A stretch of 64,000 nt of DNA from Utricularia gibba (taxonomy: Eukaryota > Streptophyta > Magnoliopsida > Lamiales > Lentibulariaceae), in the NCBI GenBank assembly GCA_002189035.1, contig NEEC01000020.1, positions 124,001 to 188,000 on the forward strand, in the 5' to 3' direction. Below, in pieces: positions 33,240 through 46,035 of the stretch. Both the position numbers and the translations under genes were made by a program. The notes under the pieces are model-generated. The model was not told where the DNA came from. It saw only the letters and a list, made by a program, of their open reading frames with translations, and searched no databases. How positions within the stretch are numbered: the stretch's first letter is position 1; every line of letters begins with the position of its first letter.

Positions 33240-35056
33240 ATGGTTCTTCGCACCATTTTACAGTCTTCGGCCTCCCATTTTACCCTCTCTGTTAGCTTTC
33301 CGGAAACTTACTCCGCGGCTTCGAATGTATGTAGCTATGGTTTCGATTTGTGCTTTTTTAGGTTTATCGTAATGGGTGATGTTGATCTGAGCAGATCCTT
33401 GGTTCTGATTGGAGATCTCGGAATATCAAGCTGACCCGGATGCGAGTTTTGGATAATTCAAAGTGGGTACATCAGGAATTTCGTGTTTGATATGAGCATT
33501 CTGTGTTTCCTGCTTGTAGTTATGATTTAGGAAGATGCTTATATTTTTTAGCCATCACTCAATGTTTTCAAATCTGGGATTTTCTGTTCAATTCCCTACT
33601 GATTACAACTCGTTGTTGAGAAAATGAGTCTCTGTAGTCGCGCTGGCTTTCATGTTTCTCTGTGATCTAGCAATTTGTGAATTTTTTGTTTTGATCTTCT
33701 GCAGTCATATTGCCTGTCGTTCATATGGTGTTTGAGTTTTCCAAATCGTGTGAATTGATACAGTTTATCCATCTCTCCTTGTCCATCCCCGTGATTCTAA
33801 CTATGCTTTTCTGTTATGAAGGAATTCCAAACTTAGAATAAAGGCCGTGATGGAATCCTTCCGCCTGCCGAAGGAGATTATAATCGAACAACCAAAAGAA
33901 GGTGGGACGACAGAGGATTTCAGGAAAATGAAAAAGAAATTTCTTGATTTCAAAAGTGACATATACATGTGAGGATTTTGACAATGCATCTCAAACTTTT
34001 GAGTAGTGGAGATGCTCGCCTTTTGATAGTTACTTTGTTATTCGTTGTAGGCGCAATCCTGAAGTCTTTAACCGGCTTTCTGAGAATCAATCGCCGAAGG
34101 TACAACTCTGTTGCTGCGTATACTTTTGTACATTTTGATGTTGTGAAGGAAGTCTTACATTCTGGGAGACAGTTCATGGTGATAGCTTGTGCAGACTCCC
34201 GAGTCTGTCCATCGAAGATTCTAGGATTTGAACCGGGAGAGGCGTTTTGTGTTCGAAATGTGGCAAACATGGTGCCATCACACGAGGTATCAGTGTTCAT
34301 TTTCAATGGATTCTGAAGGGTATGCGGTGCGAAACCAGCAGCTGCTAACAGTCTGTTTCATTGATGCAGAGCGGACCTTCAGAAACTAATGCTGCTCTTG
34401 AGTTCGCTGTTAACACTCTTCTAGTAAGTATACCACCACTTCAGTTCAGCAGTTAAATCGCCATTTCGGTTTTTACAAAAGTGATTGATGTGAGCTCCTG
34501 CACATGCAGGTTGAGAACATACTGATCGTTGGCCATTCCCGCTGTGGAGGAATTCAGGCCTTGATGAGCTTGCCAGAGGAAGCAAACTCCAGGTATCTTC
34601 ATTTCCAGATCCAAATCAGTAGGCGCCCATTGGTTTTCCACTAAGCTCGAATGTGTGCTTATGCAGCTTCATTGCAAACTGGGTTCGAGTCGGAAAACCA
34701 GCTCGATCGAAAACCAGGTCTGTTGCATCACACCTCAACTTCGATCAGCAATGCAAGCACTGCGAGAAGGTAAATTCCATGGTGTTCACTACATTTTTTA
34801 CCACCTCCCTGTCTCCGACTCCATGATGCACATGCACCCCCCCCTCTCTCTGCAGGAGTCGATCAACAAGTCTCTGCTCAACTTGCTCACTTATCCATGG
34901 ATAGAGGAGAAGGTGAGACAGGGCAAGCTTTCTCTCCACGGCGGCTACTACGACTTCACCGATTGTTCCTTCGAGAAGTGGACCGTCGACTACGCCGGAA
35001 ACGGCCGGCTCTCCGACACCAGCCTTTCCATCAAAGATCAAGAGTTGTGGACATGA
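33240..35056 (+). CDS. Beta-carbonic anhydrase, organelle-targeted
   Basis: It interconverts CO2 and bicarbonate with an active-site zinc. Nine exons are in phase: 33240-33326, 33395-33462, 33822-33968, 34051-34099, 34173-34286, 34370-34423, 34510-34592, 34667-34769 and 34856-35056, giving 301 residues. Zinc and catalytic residues are visible as CADSRVCPS (Cys, Asp-Arg pair) and [12 protein letters not shown] (His, Cys). DFGDxF is absent, as expected for this class. The C-terminus has [20 protein letters not shown]. The first two exons encode a Ser/Arg-rich leader ([16 protein letters not shown]) that fits a chloroplast or mitochondrial transit peptide. The join between exons 1 and 2 is my least certain splice. 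The enzyme resembles the beta-CA5 type rather than the abundant CA1/CA2. No frame problem was found. Confidence 0.92.
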
Positions 35057-35710
35057 GAGGGTGTCGTCCGGGTCTGGTGGTCTGCTGTGTACGCCTTATC
35101 TAGCAAATAAGCAGTGTATCTGGTGGTTTGTTTGTTGTTCGCGAAATAAAAGTTTGATGTGCTGCTGTATCCAAATCCCCACATCCTCTGTTTGTTGACA
35201 AAATTCTGTTTCATTAATCACATCAATTAAAATCAAAGAAACATTTCAATCGAAATGTAAATTTAAACTGGATTGCAATGAGTTATTCGATCAGTTCTCC
35301 AGAATTCTGAATTTTGACCAAAATACAAAATCCAGAACTTTCCTGAATTTAAAACCTTGCTGTAAACATGGAAACGAAGCAAATACGGCTACAAGCAAGA
35401 AGCAGCAGCAGATGGGAAAGATGGAATTGGAATTTAGAGCATTTGGGGCTTAGAAGAAGAAGAAGGTCATTGGAAACGGTTAGCTAAGCATTCTATCTAC
35501 AGAGAGAGAGAGTGAGAGAGGGAGTCAGAGTTCCTCCCATGCTCTTCATTCACTGGTAAAAGTAGTATATTTGCAAGAGACTCGATTTCCAGCACAGAAA
35601 TGGGAGTCGAATTCAATGAACCCACCCGCCCGCCTCGCCAGATGCTGCCTCAGCTTCAAGAGCACAGCTTTCTGTTAGGGGGAGTTACCAGTCCACACCG
35701 CCAGCCACCT
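35057..35710. other. Convergent spacer between carbonic anhydrase and PEPKR2-like kinase
   Basis: Likely two facing 3' UTRs. A short GA-rich microsatellite lies at about 35501-35521. No coding exon was recognised. Confidence 0.4.
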
Positions 35711-37327
35711 TCAAAACGCTGTACAGAGGGTGCTACTCTTCATGTTAGACGAGCACTCCGGTTGAATGCTACTTACTACCAAGGGGTTAACTATCCTGCT
35801 CCTCTTATGCTCTGATATCCTCACACGAGAGATCGCTGCGGCCAGCATGTCGACTAAGCCGCCGCTGTCCTCGCCGTCGGCTACCCCGGTTGAGGTTGAT
35901 GCGGCGCTCGAGCCATCACTGACCATACTACACACTACTAGCCTTTTCCTCTCTGACTCCGTTGCACGCTTTGGAGTCAGATGTGCTGATGTTAGTCTTC
36001 TGTTGGTGGTCTTCTTTGCTTCTACTGAAGAGTCCATTGGTGAAGACTCGGTGTAGAAGGAAATCCATGGATGCTCTGCAGGAGACGATGATCATTGAGG
36101 CCTCTTGCTGTATCGAAAAAAAAACCCAACAAATGTCACTTACGTAAGACCTCGCTTGCGGTGAGCCTTGCAGAGACATTTCTCATCAGCATTCTTGAAA
36201 CGAGATCACGAGCAAGATGTGAAACAGATTCCCACAAGTTACCACTAAATTCAAGCTTCTCCTTCTTTATGGAGTCAAAAATGGCTTCTACCGAATCGCC
36301 TTGAAATGGAAGGGTCCCAACTAGGAGCGCATGAAGCAGAACACCAGCACTCCAGATATCTACTTTTTCAGAGTAACTGCCTGAAAAAACTTCTGGGCGA
36401 TATACGAGGGGCTACCAACGACACCCGTTAAGGTTTGACCTGCAGCAAGAAAACAATTATGATGAATAGATTGAGCACATGAAGACACTACAACTACAAC
36501 TAATTCACAATACAAAAGATAAAGATGCAATATTAGAATTAACCCGCAAGGAGATGGTTCTGGTTATTACCATCTAAGATTCTCACAGCTAAGCCAAAGT
36601 CAGCAAGTTTCATTTGCCCGGAATTCGTGAGAAGGATATTCTCTGGCTTTATATCCCGATGAACTACACCCATCTCATGGCAATACCGGATTGCGAGCAT
36701 CAAATCCTTGATGACAATAGCAGCCTGCTGTTCTGAGTAGTAGCCAACTCTAGCCATTTGATCAAGCAAACGTCCACCGGAACAAAGTTCCATAACAAGA
36801 TGAAACGAATCGGCATCCTCATAAACAGCCTTTAGTGTCACAACTCCAGGGTGCCCTGACAAGTGCTGCATGATTTCAACTTCACGGTGCACAATTTCCT
36901 CCCCTTTCCTCAAATTTTTGCAAGCAAACTCCTCGCCAGTTTTTTTGCTACGACAAAGGATGACGGAACCAAACTTCCCCTTCCCAATGGTTTCAGCCAA
37001 TTCAAACTCATTGCCAATTTTCTTCTTCCTACCCAAACGTGTGGCTGCGTCTATACAACCAATTTTCCGTTTAAGACCTCTCCCAGGCAATTCCAAGCTT
37101 GCAGTCACGCAAGCAGGAGCAGTGGCAACACCCATCTTTTGAATAACAGATCTGGCAACATCAACAATTTTTGAAACCACCAACTCTTTGCACTTCTTCT
37201 TCCGATTCGCATAATCTTCAAACGAAAAATGTGACCAGAAAACATGACGCTGGGGTTGTTCATTTGCATCCTCTTGGCACCCAGGCGATATGTCAAACCC
37301 TTTCCTCTTCCTTCTTAAGCACTCCAT
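35711..37327 (-). CDS. PEPKR2: PEPKR2-like CDPK-related Ser/Thr kinase, one apparent frameshift
   Basis: This is a calcium-independent member of the CDPK/SnRK superfamily, named for its relation to PEP-carboxylase kinase; its substrates are not established. Exons are 37327-36571, 36439-36144 and 36075-35711, for 472 residues after restoring one base. Seen: a basic N-terminal extension with RRKRKGFDISPG, the glycine loop IGKGKFGSV, the lysine motif EEFACKNL, the catalytic loop VVHRDIKPENILL, DFG in LADFGLAVRI, then GVVGSPSYIAPEVF, which requires one more base in GGG at 36395-36397 (CCC on the coding strand). EVLQHPWISFY ends the kinase fold. A Ser/Thr-rich tail without EF-hands follows, so it is not a true CDPK. 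Kinase identity is certain; the PEPKR2 assignment is by overall layout and length. Confidence 0.88.
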
Positions 37328-38839
37328 GTATGTTTCACGTTTCCCGGCTTTGCGAGGTCATAGAGACATTAGAAGCCTAAAATTAAATCAAAAAAGCATA
37401 GCAAACAGTGCACAATTCAACCAAGGCAACGCTTTGTTAAAGAAAAACTCAGTCAAACCCGCAAAAACCCAAAGTTGAAGTTTCTCACAGCAATGTCATC
37501 ACAGAAACAGCACAAAGCAATCGCTAACTTCCCACATTCGCATAAAAGAGAGGGCTTTCGTACTTCTTCCGGCGACCCATTCTGTCAATCGCGTCCAATC
37601 ACACCCCCCAACAAAATCACCGCCCCTCCTTACACAACCACGATCGACAGATTTCAGACAACGATCATACTCCACATGATAAACCCTAGAAAACTCCGAA
37701 CCGAGTCATTGAAAACCCTAAGGATCCAGCGACGATTCAGAGGCAATTTCACCCAACGAGTAAGTCGTGAAATTGGAGAGACACAACGCGTAAAGACGAG
37801 AAGGGTGAATTGTTGATCAGTTATCTGACAGCCAACCTGCTCCGTGCAGAAAGGCGCATGTGAACCCGCTTTGAATCGATGGTGGGGACGACGTCCTTTT
37901 TCATCCAACGGCTGAGATCCTATTCATCCGTCGGCTCATATTCACCTAATCTGTACGGAGGAATAAGTTGCCCCAGGGAACTTGATCTGCACCACTGCTA
38001 GTAAAGGCCATTCATTCCACTTCCATCTACATGGGCCTGCCCCTGGGCCTGGCCCAACCTATTTTTTTTTATTTTTTTTTTAAAACTAAATTCGAATTTT
38101 CTTTTTAATTTATTAGACCATCATTTCTTAAAATTTCTATAACACTTTTTGTCCAAAAAAATTGAAATTATATATAAAATAATTTATACATCCAGAAAAA
38201 TGATACACAAATAATTTTATTATTAAATATACATAAAATATTTCATATTGATTAAGAATAAAAGAGGAAATCTGTTTAAATAGATAATTTTTTTACATAA
38301 GTAAAAAACGTAACATTATAAATATTAAATACTCGAAATAAATAATAACATAAAAATCAAATGTGGATCTTGAAATATTTATTTTTAAAAAAATATAAAT
38401 TTATAAATATTTGATATTTAAAAAAACCATAGAAAAACGTCTCGAATCAAATAAAACCTGAAATAAATAGCTTCTATTTTCTTATTTTCCTTTTGATATT
38501 TTCATATTTCAGAAGTAAATTATTAGTAATTATATTAATGAAGACGGGGTTCACAAAAATTGACTGCGGGGCTCTCGTAAAAATTTCCCTTTTCCCCCAA
38601 AACAACGCGGCCGGGCTGATGCTGCCTTCTCACCATTGATCAATTTCTGAAAGTTTTCGGCAGGATAATGTCTAAGGGAATTGCGGGAAATTGTTTGAGA
38701 TTCATGGGTTGTGTTGAGATGGTTTCGAGGTCGAATCCTGATTGTTGAATGCGTTTATACGTGTTGCAGCGGTGGAGGATTTGGAGTTTGTTTGTTTGTT
38801 TTTTTTTTTTTTTTGAGGGGTGATTCGATTTCTGAATAA
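37328..38839. promoter_or_regulatory. Divergent spacer between PEPKR2-like kinase and Nudix gene
   Basis: About 1.5 kb. Telo-box-like sequences (TAAACCCTAG at 37681-37690, AAAACCCTAA at 37713-37722) lie 350-400 bases upstream of the kinase ATG. A Site II-like cluster (ATGGGCCTG, CTGGGCCTGGCCCA) occupies 38031-38056. 38060-38530 is very AT-rich and featureless. A T run precedes the Nudix ATG at about 38801-38814. Confidence 0.45.
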
Positions 38840-40518
38840 ATGTCTGAATTGGTGGCTCGGACAGGACGGCATCAGCAGCGTTACGAGGATGGGTACCGTC
38901 TCATTGCTGGGTAAATTTCGAAGCTTTATATCATCGATTTGTGGTGTGCTTGGATGTTAATTTTGGGGTTTCCATGGCTGCATGTCGATAAAAACCAGGT
39001 TTTTGGTTTGGATTCTGTTTAGAAACTAGAGTTGGGCTTATTTGGGATTGGTCTGGCGTAGGATTGATGGTGAGTTCCTGCTTGCTACGCAAATGCTGGA
39101 ATTTTTGGTTTATTGTATTGGATTGATTGGTATAGCTCATAAAGAAATTGGGGATTTTGTATTGGATTTCAAGGTGCAATGCTGATAGGTTTGCAGGGGT
39201 CGTTACTGGCCTTCTGTATGTAGCAAATCAATTAGAATGTTGGATCTTTCATACTGTTGTGGTGTGTAATGCTATGGTTTCCATCAGTGTCTTTCATGCA
39301 TATTCGATGTGTGTTTCAGAATAATGATACCTGTAGTGATAATCCTAAACGGTTGATTTCCCAAAAACAAACTCAGTGGCCACACTTTAAGAGAACCAAT
39401 GCTGCTTTTACCGTATGCAGATAGATGATCTATTTTGTATAAAGTAAATGCCTGAATTTTTCCGAATATGCTATTGCACTTTCGGTTTATTTCATAGAAA
39501 GAACAACCTTTTCTTTCCCATGTTATGATTTCATTGTTAAAATTTATCAGCTATATTTTATGGTCCAAACAGATGGCAGATATTGCTCAGGTTTTTTGAA
39601 CTTTATGTGGGTCTGCGTAAGCATTGAAAATGGGTGCTGTGTTCCTCTGTTTGCTTCAGTGGTCTGTTTTGACCTGTATTCTCATATTCCAGGTGTATTC
39701 CTTTTAAGTATCGGACAGTAGGAGAATATGGTGGTGATGAGTCTAAACAGGTAGTTGTACTAATGATCAATTCAGCTAGCGGACCTGGGCTTCTATTCCC
39801 AAAGGTGAGAATTGTAACTTTGTGCTGGAATGTAAGCAGTTTGTTGTTCATGACATCTCGTGCTAACTGCTGATCAGACAGTCACTTAATCCTGAAAAAC
39901 TAATGGGAATGAGTAATTTCCAGTATAACTTGCAGAACTTTGACATCACTTTCGGTTGTTAAACTGGGGTACCTAACATTTGATATTTCATGCAATTGCC
40001 TGGGAATCTTGTAGACAGAAATATTACTTGGAAAGTGTTTGTCTCTTTGTGTAGGGTGGATGGGAGAACGATGAGACTGCCGAGGAGGCTGCTGAGAGGG
40101 AAGCGATGGAAGAAGCTGGAGTTCGAGGAGACTTAGTTGTAAGAAGAGGCTAGCTTTCTATTTAAAAAAAAAAAATGAGCTGGTAAATTGAAATTTGTGG
40201 ATTCCTCAACAACACTGTCATTTAACAACCTGAGTTTCCTCTCAGCATTTCCTTGGATGCTACCCCTTCAAGAGCAAAACCCTCCAAGACGAATACAGTC
40301 CAGAAGGCTTATGTAGAGCAGCAATGTACGCTCTGCATGTAAAGGAGGAGCTCGAACTGTGGCCCGAAAAGAGTCAACGCGAAAGAAGCTGGCTCACCAT
40401 TCCTGAAGCTATCCAATGTTGCAGACATGTCTGGATGAGGGAAGCCCTTGAGAAGGGTTTCTCCAAATGGCACGCAGAAGGAATGATCTCCACCCTACCA
40501 AAGAAGGGCAGCCTGTAG
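38840..40518 (+). CDS. Nudix hydrolase (Arabidopsis NUDT12/13/16-18 type)
   Basis: Enzymes of this group cleave nucleoside diphosphates linked to another moiety, such as diadenosine polyphosphates or inositol pyrophosphates. Four exons are in phase: 38840-38910, 39693-39804, 40055-40138 and 40246-40518, giving 179 residues. The complete Nudix box GGWENDETAEEAAEREAMEEAGV is coded at 40055-40123, with the RExxEE metal ligands intact. Around it are MSELVARTGRHQQRYEDGYR at the start and FLGCYPFKSKTLQDEY after the box. The C-terminal helix contains EAIQCCRHVWMREAL, typical of this plant clade. The first intron is long (782 bases). Substrate and compartment cannot be read from the sequence. Confidence 0.92.
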
Positions 40519-42814
40519 AACTCATCAGGATGACGGGAAAGAAAAGCAGCATCATTCTTTGCAGCAGTTTGAAGCCGGTCTGGTCTGGGTACCCTACTAC
40601 CATTTTCTTTTTTAGTCAGTTGTTAGCCATTGGTGATGGTTTTAGTTACCTGGGAGGAGATTGTTTTTTGGTTCCTATTTAGTAACCACCCCCACCGCGG
40701 TTAAAGAAACAGCATGAAGCTGAGAGTGAGCATCCTTCTGTTTGAATATGCCTTCACCTGAGGTGATGATTCGCATTTTGTAGACACTTTCCCCAAAAAA
40801 TCCTTGCCATGGTAGCATTACGTGTCATAAACCCTCCCGGTTTTACATTTTACTTTTTCCAAAAAAAAATCATTTATCTCTCTATTTAAACATATTCTTA
40901 TTCTCATTCATAACCAATGTGGTATTTTGTATCGTCACTGTACATTACCGCCTTATGATTTCGTGGATGCAGAATCCTCATGGGCAGCCACATCCCCCTC
41001 TTCCTTCAGCGCGGACTCACTCTAGAAGAAGCATCTTTGTAGGCGATGGACGAGTTTGCTGGGCTGGGGGACCAACTCCATTTCAAGGTGGAATAAGCAG
41101 CAAACTCAGTCCCCCCTACGCATTCATTCCTATCCTCACCAATGATAATCCCATCAAGGGCGAGTTTGGTAATTTGTCGGAGCTTTTCATTATATGGTTC
41201 AAGACAAATCAAAGATTATTAATATAAATTTGAAATACGCTTGTTAAATAAATATAATTATGTTAAATAAACACGTATACCTAAAACTATTGACCAAATA
41301 TACTCTAAATAGTATACTGTTGATTATATTTTTATTAATTTTTGAATTAAAAAACCCGTCGAGTTTTTAGTCGTTGAGATGTCCAAGTCACTATTTGCAT
41401 TTTCTAATTTGTTTTCAAAATTAAATATACAAATATTCTTGGTCCTCATTGAATATAATATTTACTTAATTCCCATTTTTTATTTCTCAAGGTAACACAT
41501 TAGTCATGTGAAAATATTTCCTGAGATATTTCTTTATATATATATATATTAGGTGATATATGGGGTTATGTTACGGTGCGACGGACCCACGGTAAGACCG
41601 CGTGCGGGCTATGTAATGTATTGGTGCAGTGCGTCGTTGGATCCGGTCGCTTGCATGTCAACTTCTGAGCCGCGTGATGGGGACCCTGGACCAACCCAAC
41701 TGAAAGATCGACCTCATCCTACGGTCAGTATGTGTCTGGGGTTTGCGTTTGTGGATACGTCGTTTTTTATTAATATATCACTATTTTTTGGAGATTATTT
41801 AAATATATTTTTGGACGATATGAGTTCGGTAACCGTTACCCAACCAAATTTGACCGTTGGTTGGATTTACTTTTCGCGGGTGATTTGAATATTCAATGTG
41901 AAGCTACTTTTTTTTTTTCTAATAATGTTTTAAATTTGGTTGGATCAAATCTGAAATCCAAAAGTGATCATTAGAGGAGAAGTTTCATAGAACATGGTAA
42001 CAATAAAAATGGACATATGAGACCCTCAAACTTTTTAGTTTAGTTGCATTCTCGTGTTCATGATGATCGATTTTTCTTACATTTACAATTCGATTGAACG
42101 AATATATTACATGATTATGAATGTATATACTTATAACATTGACATGGGATAAAATTATTGTGGGTTTAGGAGTTAAAAGTATACAAATATTTGACTAAGT
42201 AATGCATCTAAGGGTTTTTATCTTAAAGAAAACTCAAAAGAGAAATATATTTATCATAATATTTCATTTCGAAATATCGATGAAAAATAATTGATATATA
42301 ATTTTTGTGATAAATTTGAATGTCACATATTATAATATAATTACATTTCATATTGTGGATAAAGCTTCTTCGACTAATTTTTAATAATTAAGAAATTAAT
42401 TGAGAACCAAAGCGTTTGGTATGCAAAATTTGAATATGGTGTGGCAAAAGGAATGGTGTGCAGCTGTTCCATGTGCAGGTACAGGGTGTTGAAATATGGT
42501 GGAGCACAGGGAATCCGGACCTTTTTGGAATTTCTTTATATATACCTCGCATTCTGTGTCGATGGCGAGACAGCGCATAAATAGTGAATGGACGGGAGAA
42601 CCGCTTCCGATTCTCTCACCGGCACTGTGTAGAGAGAGTTGCACTTACACAGGGAGCTCCTCGTGCGGATATATCCCGACAATCATCCCATTGATGTGAT
42701 CTTCTTGAGCGGATATTGAAGCACAGAGAGCTGCGATTGAGGAGGCAATACAGAGGAAACCAGAAGTTTTAAGGATTTTGCGGGAATCGATTTTGTTCGG
42801 ATTGTGTGATTGCG
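40519..42814. other. Nudix 3' UTR, unassigned spacer and MAP70 promoter
   Basis: A 2.3-kb gap. Two GC-balanced islands (about 40960-41180 and 41550-41760) stand out from AT-rich flanks but carry no family I recognise. TA repeats lie at 41533-41550. A TATA box (CTTTATATATACC) at about 42533-42545 is about 270 bases before the MAP70 ATG, and the stretch after it reads like a 5' UTR. Confidence 0.4.
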
Positions 42815-45800
42815 ATGGGGAGTTATCAGAATGGAGATGCGGAGCCGAAGAAGATGATTAAGGCGAGGAAGAAGACGGCGTCGGCGATGGAGATGGATGA
42901 TATCATCACTTTGATGCATGGTTCTGATCCGGTGCGCCTTGAGCTCACGCGCCTAGAGAATGAGGTTCGAGGTAAGCGTTTCTGCCGGAATCTGTTTTCG
43001 TTTTACAAGGACACTTGATCCAAGACTTTCCGATTTGGATGTGATAGTTTTCTGGAGGTCAGGATATCGTACTGTGTGTTTATTTATGAGGCCTACTTGA
43101 GAAATTAATTTCCTGGACCATAATTAATTGAAGGTGCAGTACCTGAATTCCGGACATCAATGCTTTGTCTCGAATTTAAATTTTGCAAGCTACAGTTTTC
43201 AACTATGATATGAAAATGGCGGTGATGAGTGTTTATTACTTTTGGTTAGTGAATCTGGTGGTTGAGTTGTCGTGTGAAAGAAGAGAGAAAAAGGAAGAGA
43301 AAGAAATTGAGTTAGCATGTGCCGTGAATAAGTGAAAATAAAGCCAACTTCGGGCCCCCACTTTGCTTCCTTGATGTAGTGTTTTGACTTTTCTGGAGAG
43401 ATTCCTTTAGGATAGAATCAGTTTTTTATAAGAGAAACTAGATAGAAAGTTTTGAATTTAGAGGCGTAATGGCCCCAAGGTAAAGAATAAGCTAAGCTTT
43501 TGTAGCTCTATTATTGTTGTATTTAGCAGTTTTAAGTAGATGTAAAATAAGCTGACAAGAAAACAGCGGTATCTAACTCAACTGGTCTGTGTGAAGTGAC
43601 AGCTGAACAATTAGAAAGGGACTAATTTGTTTGGGCTTTATATTTAATTGCTTCTCTTTTAATCACGTGAAGGCTGATAAAGCAAAACTTTTTTGGGTTT
43701 TTAGTACTTTAATGACTTATTTGGTTGCATTCGGGTGACCGTAAATGATTGTTTTGTTCACCAAAATACAGAAAAGGACAGGGAACTTGGCGAGGCAAAT
43801 GCAGAAATTAAAGCATTGAAGTTGTCTGAACGCCTTAAGGAGAAGGCAGTAGAAGAGGTATACTGAATGGCATATGTAATTCTGGCCAACATGCTCCTAC
43901 TGAGTGATGTAAAGTTCGTGGAGGTTAACCGCATAATCACATTCCAAGAATCTGTTCGTTATTAGTGCGTTTTTTTATTGTTGCATTGCTTTTATTATGA
44001 AGCATCTTTTCTGATGATCTTTTGCTCGATTTCTGTCCCGTAACTCTAAAGGTAATCTGAAGCTTATGCCTTGGCAGCTTTCTGAAGAGCTTGCGAGACT
44101 GAATGATAAGATAAAAACAATGGAATCTCTTCTTGAAAGCAAGGTGTACTACTGTTTTTCAAGCTATTCCGTTATCCCTTTCAACATATGCCTTGTTGTC
44201 GAGATGAATTTGTTTGACCATGGAGTCTAAAAAATCGACCTTTTGTTTTCTACGTGCTCCAGACTCTAGAGATCAAGAAAATCAACGAGGAGAAAAAAGC
44301 TGCCATGGTTGCTCAATTTGCTGCAGAAGCAACACTCCGGAAAGTGCATGCTGCGCAGAAAGATGACGAAATGCCTCCCATCGAGGCAATCCTTGCGCCC
44401 TTGGAGGCTGAACTGAAGTTAGCAAAAACAGAGGTAAGTAAGACTAATGCTGAATTTGATTCATGGTCAAGGATCAAAATTCGGTCTTGAATTGATGTGA
44501 CTCGCGTAGGTAGCAAAGCTACAGGAGGACAACAAGGCCCTTGAGAGACTGACGAAATCTAAAGAATTAGCCCTTCTAGAAGCAGAACGTACAGTAGAGA
44601 TCGCTTTGGCCAAAGCTTCATTGGTGGATGATTTGCAGAACAAAAACCAAGAACTGAGTAAACAGATAGAAATATGCCAGGTTTGTCTTTTATGCCCCCG
44701 TCATTTCATAAAAATCGATGCAGGATGGCTAACTCCCCTATGCCTTCTTTCTCAGGAAGAAAATAAAATAATGGACAAAATGCATAAACAAAAAGTCTCC
44801 GAGGTTGAAAAGTTAACGCAGACTGTTCGTGAACTTGAGGAGGCAGTTTTGTCTGGAGGTGCTGCAGCCAATGCTGTGCGTGATTTTCAGCGGCAAGTTC
44901 AAGAACTAAATGTAAATGACTCCTCTCCATTCTTCAATTATACCTCTCGTCAGTAATTTATTTTCATGGCCTTGACAAATTACTCATCCAACAGGAAGAA
45001 AAAAGAATCCTAGATCGTGAATTAGCTCGAGCCAAGGTATCTGCAAATCGTGTGGCAGTTGTGGTTGCAAATGACTGGAAAGATGCTAGTGACAAGGTCA
45101 TGCCAGTAAAACAGTGGCTCGACGAAAGAAAGTTCTACCAGGTTTAAAATGTTGTCTCGCTTGTTGTTAAGGATAATGTATTGGGGGCTGGTACTCACAA
45201 CGAGTGTTGGTTGCAGGGGGAGATGCAGCAGTTGAAATCTAAGCTGGCAGTTGCAGAACGCGCTGCCAAGTCTGAGGCACAATTGAAGGTGAAAATATAA
45301 ATCATATTTCTGCCTTACGGTTTCCTCTCTCATTCATCTTCATTTTGTTTATCAGGAGAAGTATATGCTACGCTTCAAAGTTCTGGAAGAACAATTTAAA
45401 GGTACATCACAAGGAAGAAGCACGACCATTGCACGTACATCACTTGGAGGATTTGAAAACTTACCCAGGCCTGGCCAAATCACCAGAAATGGTACTCTAT
45501 CGAGGCAGGAGAGATCAAAATTCACAAAAGGTGACCGCAAGCTAAACAATGGAGACAGGATACTTCATGCTGCAGATCATGCAAGTAATGGAGTGGTGCA
45601 CAGTCCATGCGAGAACGGGGATCTGCGTACAAGAATTGAGAAGATGAATGATGAAAACGAAGACTACGTCTCAGGGACGCTGTATGATACGTTGCAGAAA
45701 GAGGTTATAGCCCTGCGGAAAGCTTGCCAAGAGAAAACTCAGAGCCTCAAGGACAAAGAAGATACCATTGAGGTAGGCTCATACCTTGGCTAAATTCTGC

Positions 45801-46035
45801 TTCCTTCTCTTCTCTCACTGTATTACTGAATACACCGCAGATGCTCTCAAAAAAAGTTGATACCCTAACCAAAGCAAGGGAAAGCGAATCCCGGAAAATG
45901 CGGAGAGATTTCGCTACCATGGAAAAGGAAGTTGCTGCAATACGCAGCTGCAAACCACAGGATCAAAAGAGTGGCCGACTCCCTGCTGCTTCCGCATCCA
46001 TCACCAGCTCCTCTCGCTCACTTTCCATGCGGTAA
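42815..46035 (+). CDS. MAP70: Microtubule-associated protein 70 (MAP70)
   Basis: MAP70 proteins are plant-specific coiled-coil proteins that bind cortical and xylem-patterning microtubules. Ten exons are in phase: 42815-42971, 43772-43857, 44078-44143, 44263-44433, 44510-44680, 44756-44911, 44995-45141, 45217-45288, 45356-45772 and 45841-46035, giving 545 residues. Long heptad-rich helices run from about residue 50 to 370. Family motifs include LMHGSDPVRLELTRLENEVR, KDDEMPPIEAILAPLEAELK, GGAAANAVRDF and KVMPVKQWLDERKF. A variable Arg/Ser-rich region follows and then a second coiled coil (MLSKKVDTLTKARE). The length lies between MAP70-5 and MAP70-1 types, so I give no subtype. The C-terminal about 25 residues (SITSSSRSLSMR end) do not look like the usual family tail. 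An AG at about 46117 could begin one more exon if the donor at 46034 (CG/GTAACC) is used. Confidence 0.93.

Noticed and set aside
41553-41888. 111-codon plus-strand frame in the GC-balanced island
   Set aside because: Composition turns AT-rich halfway and the peptide resembles nothing; kept only as an unexplained island.
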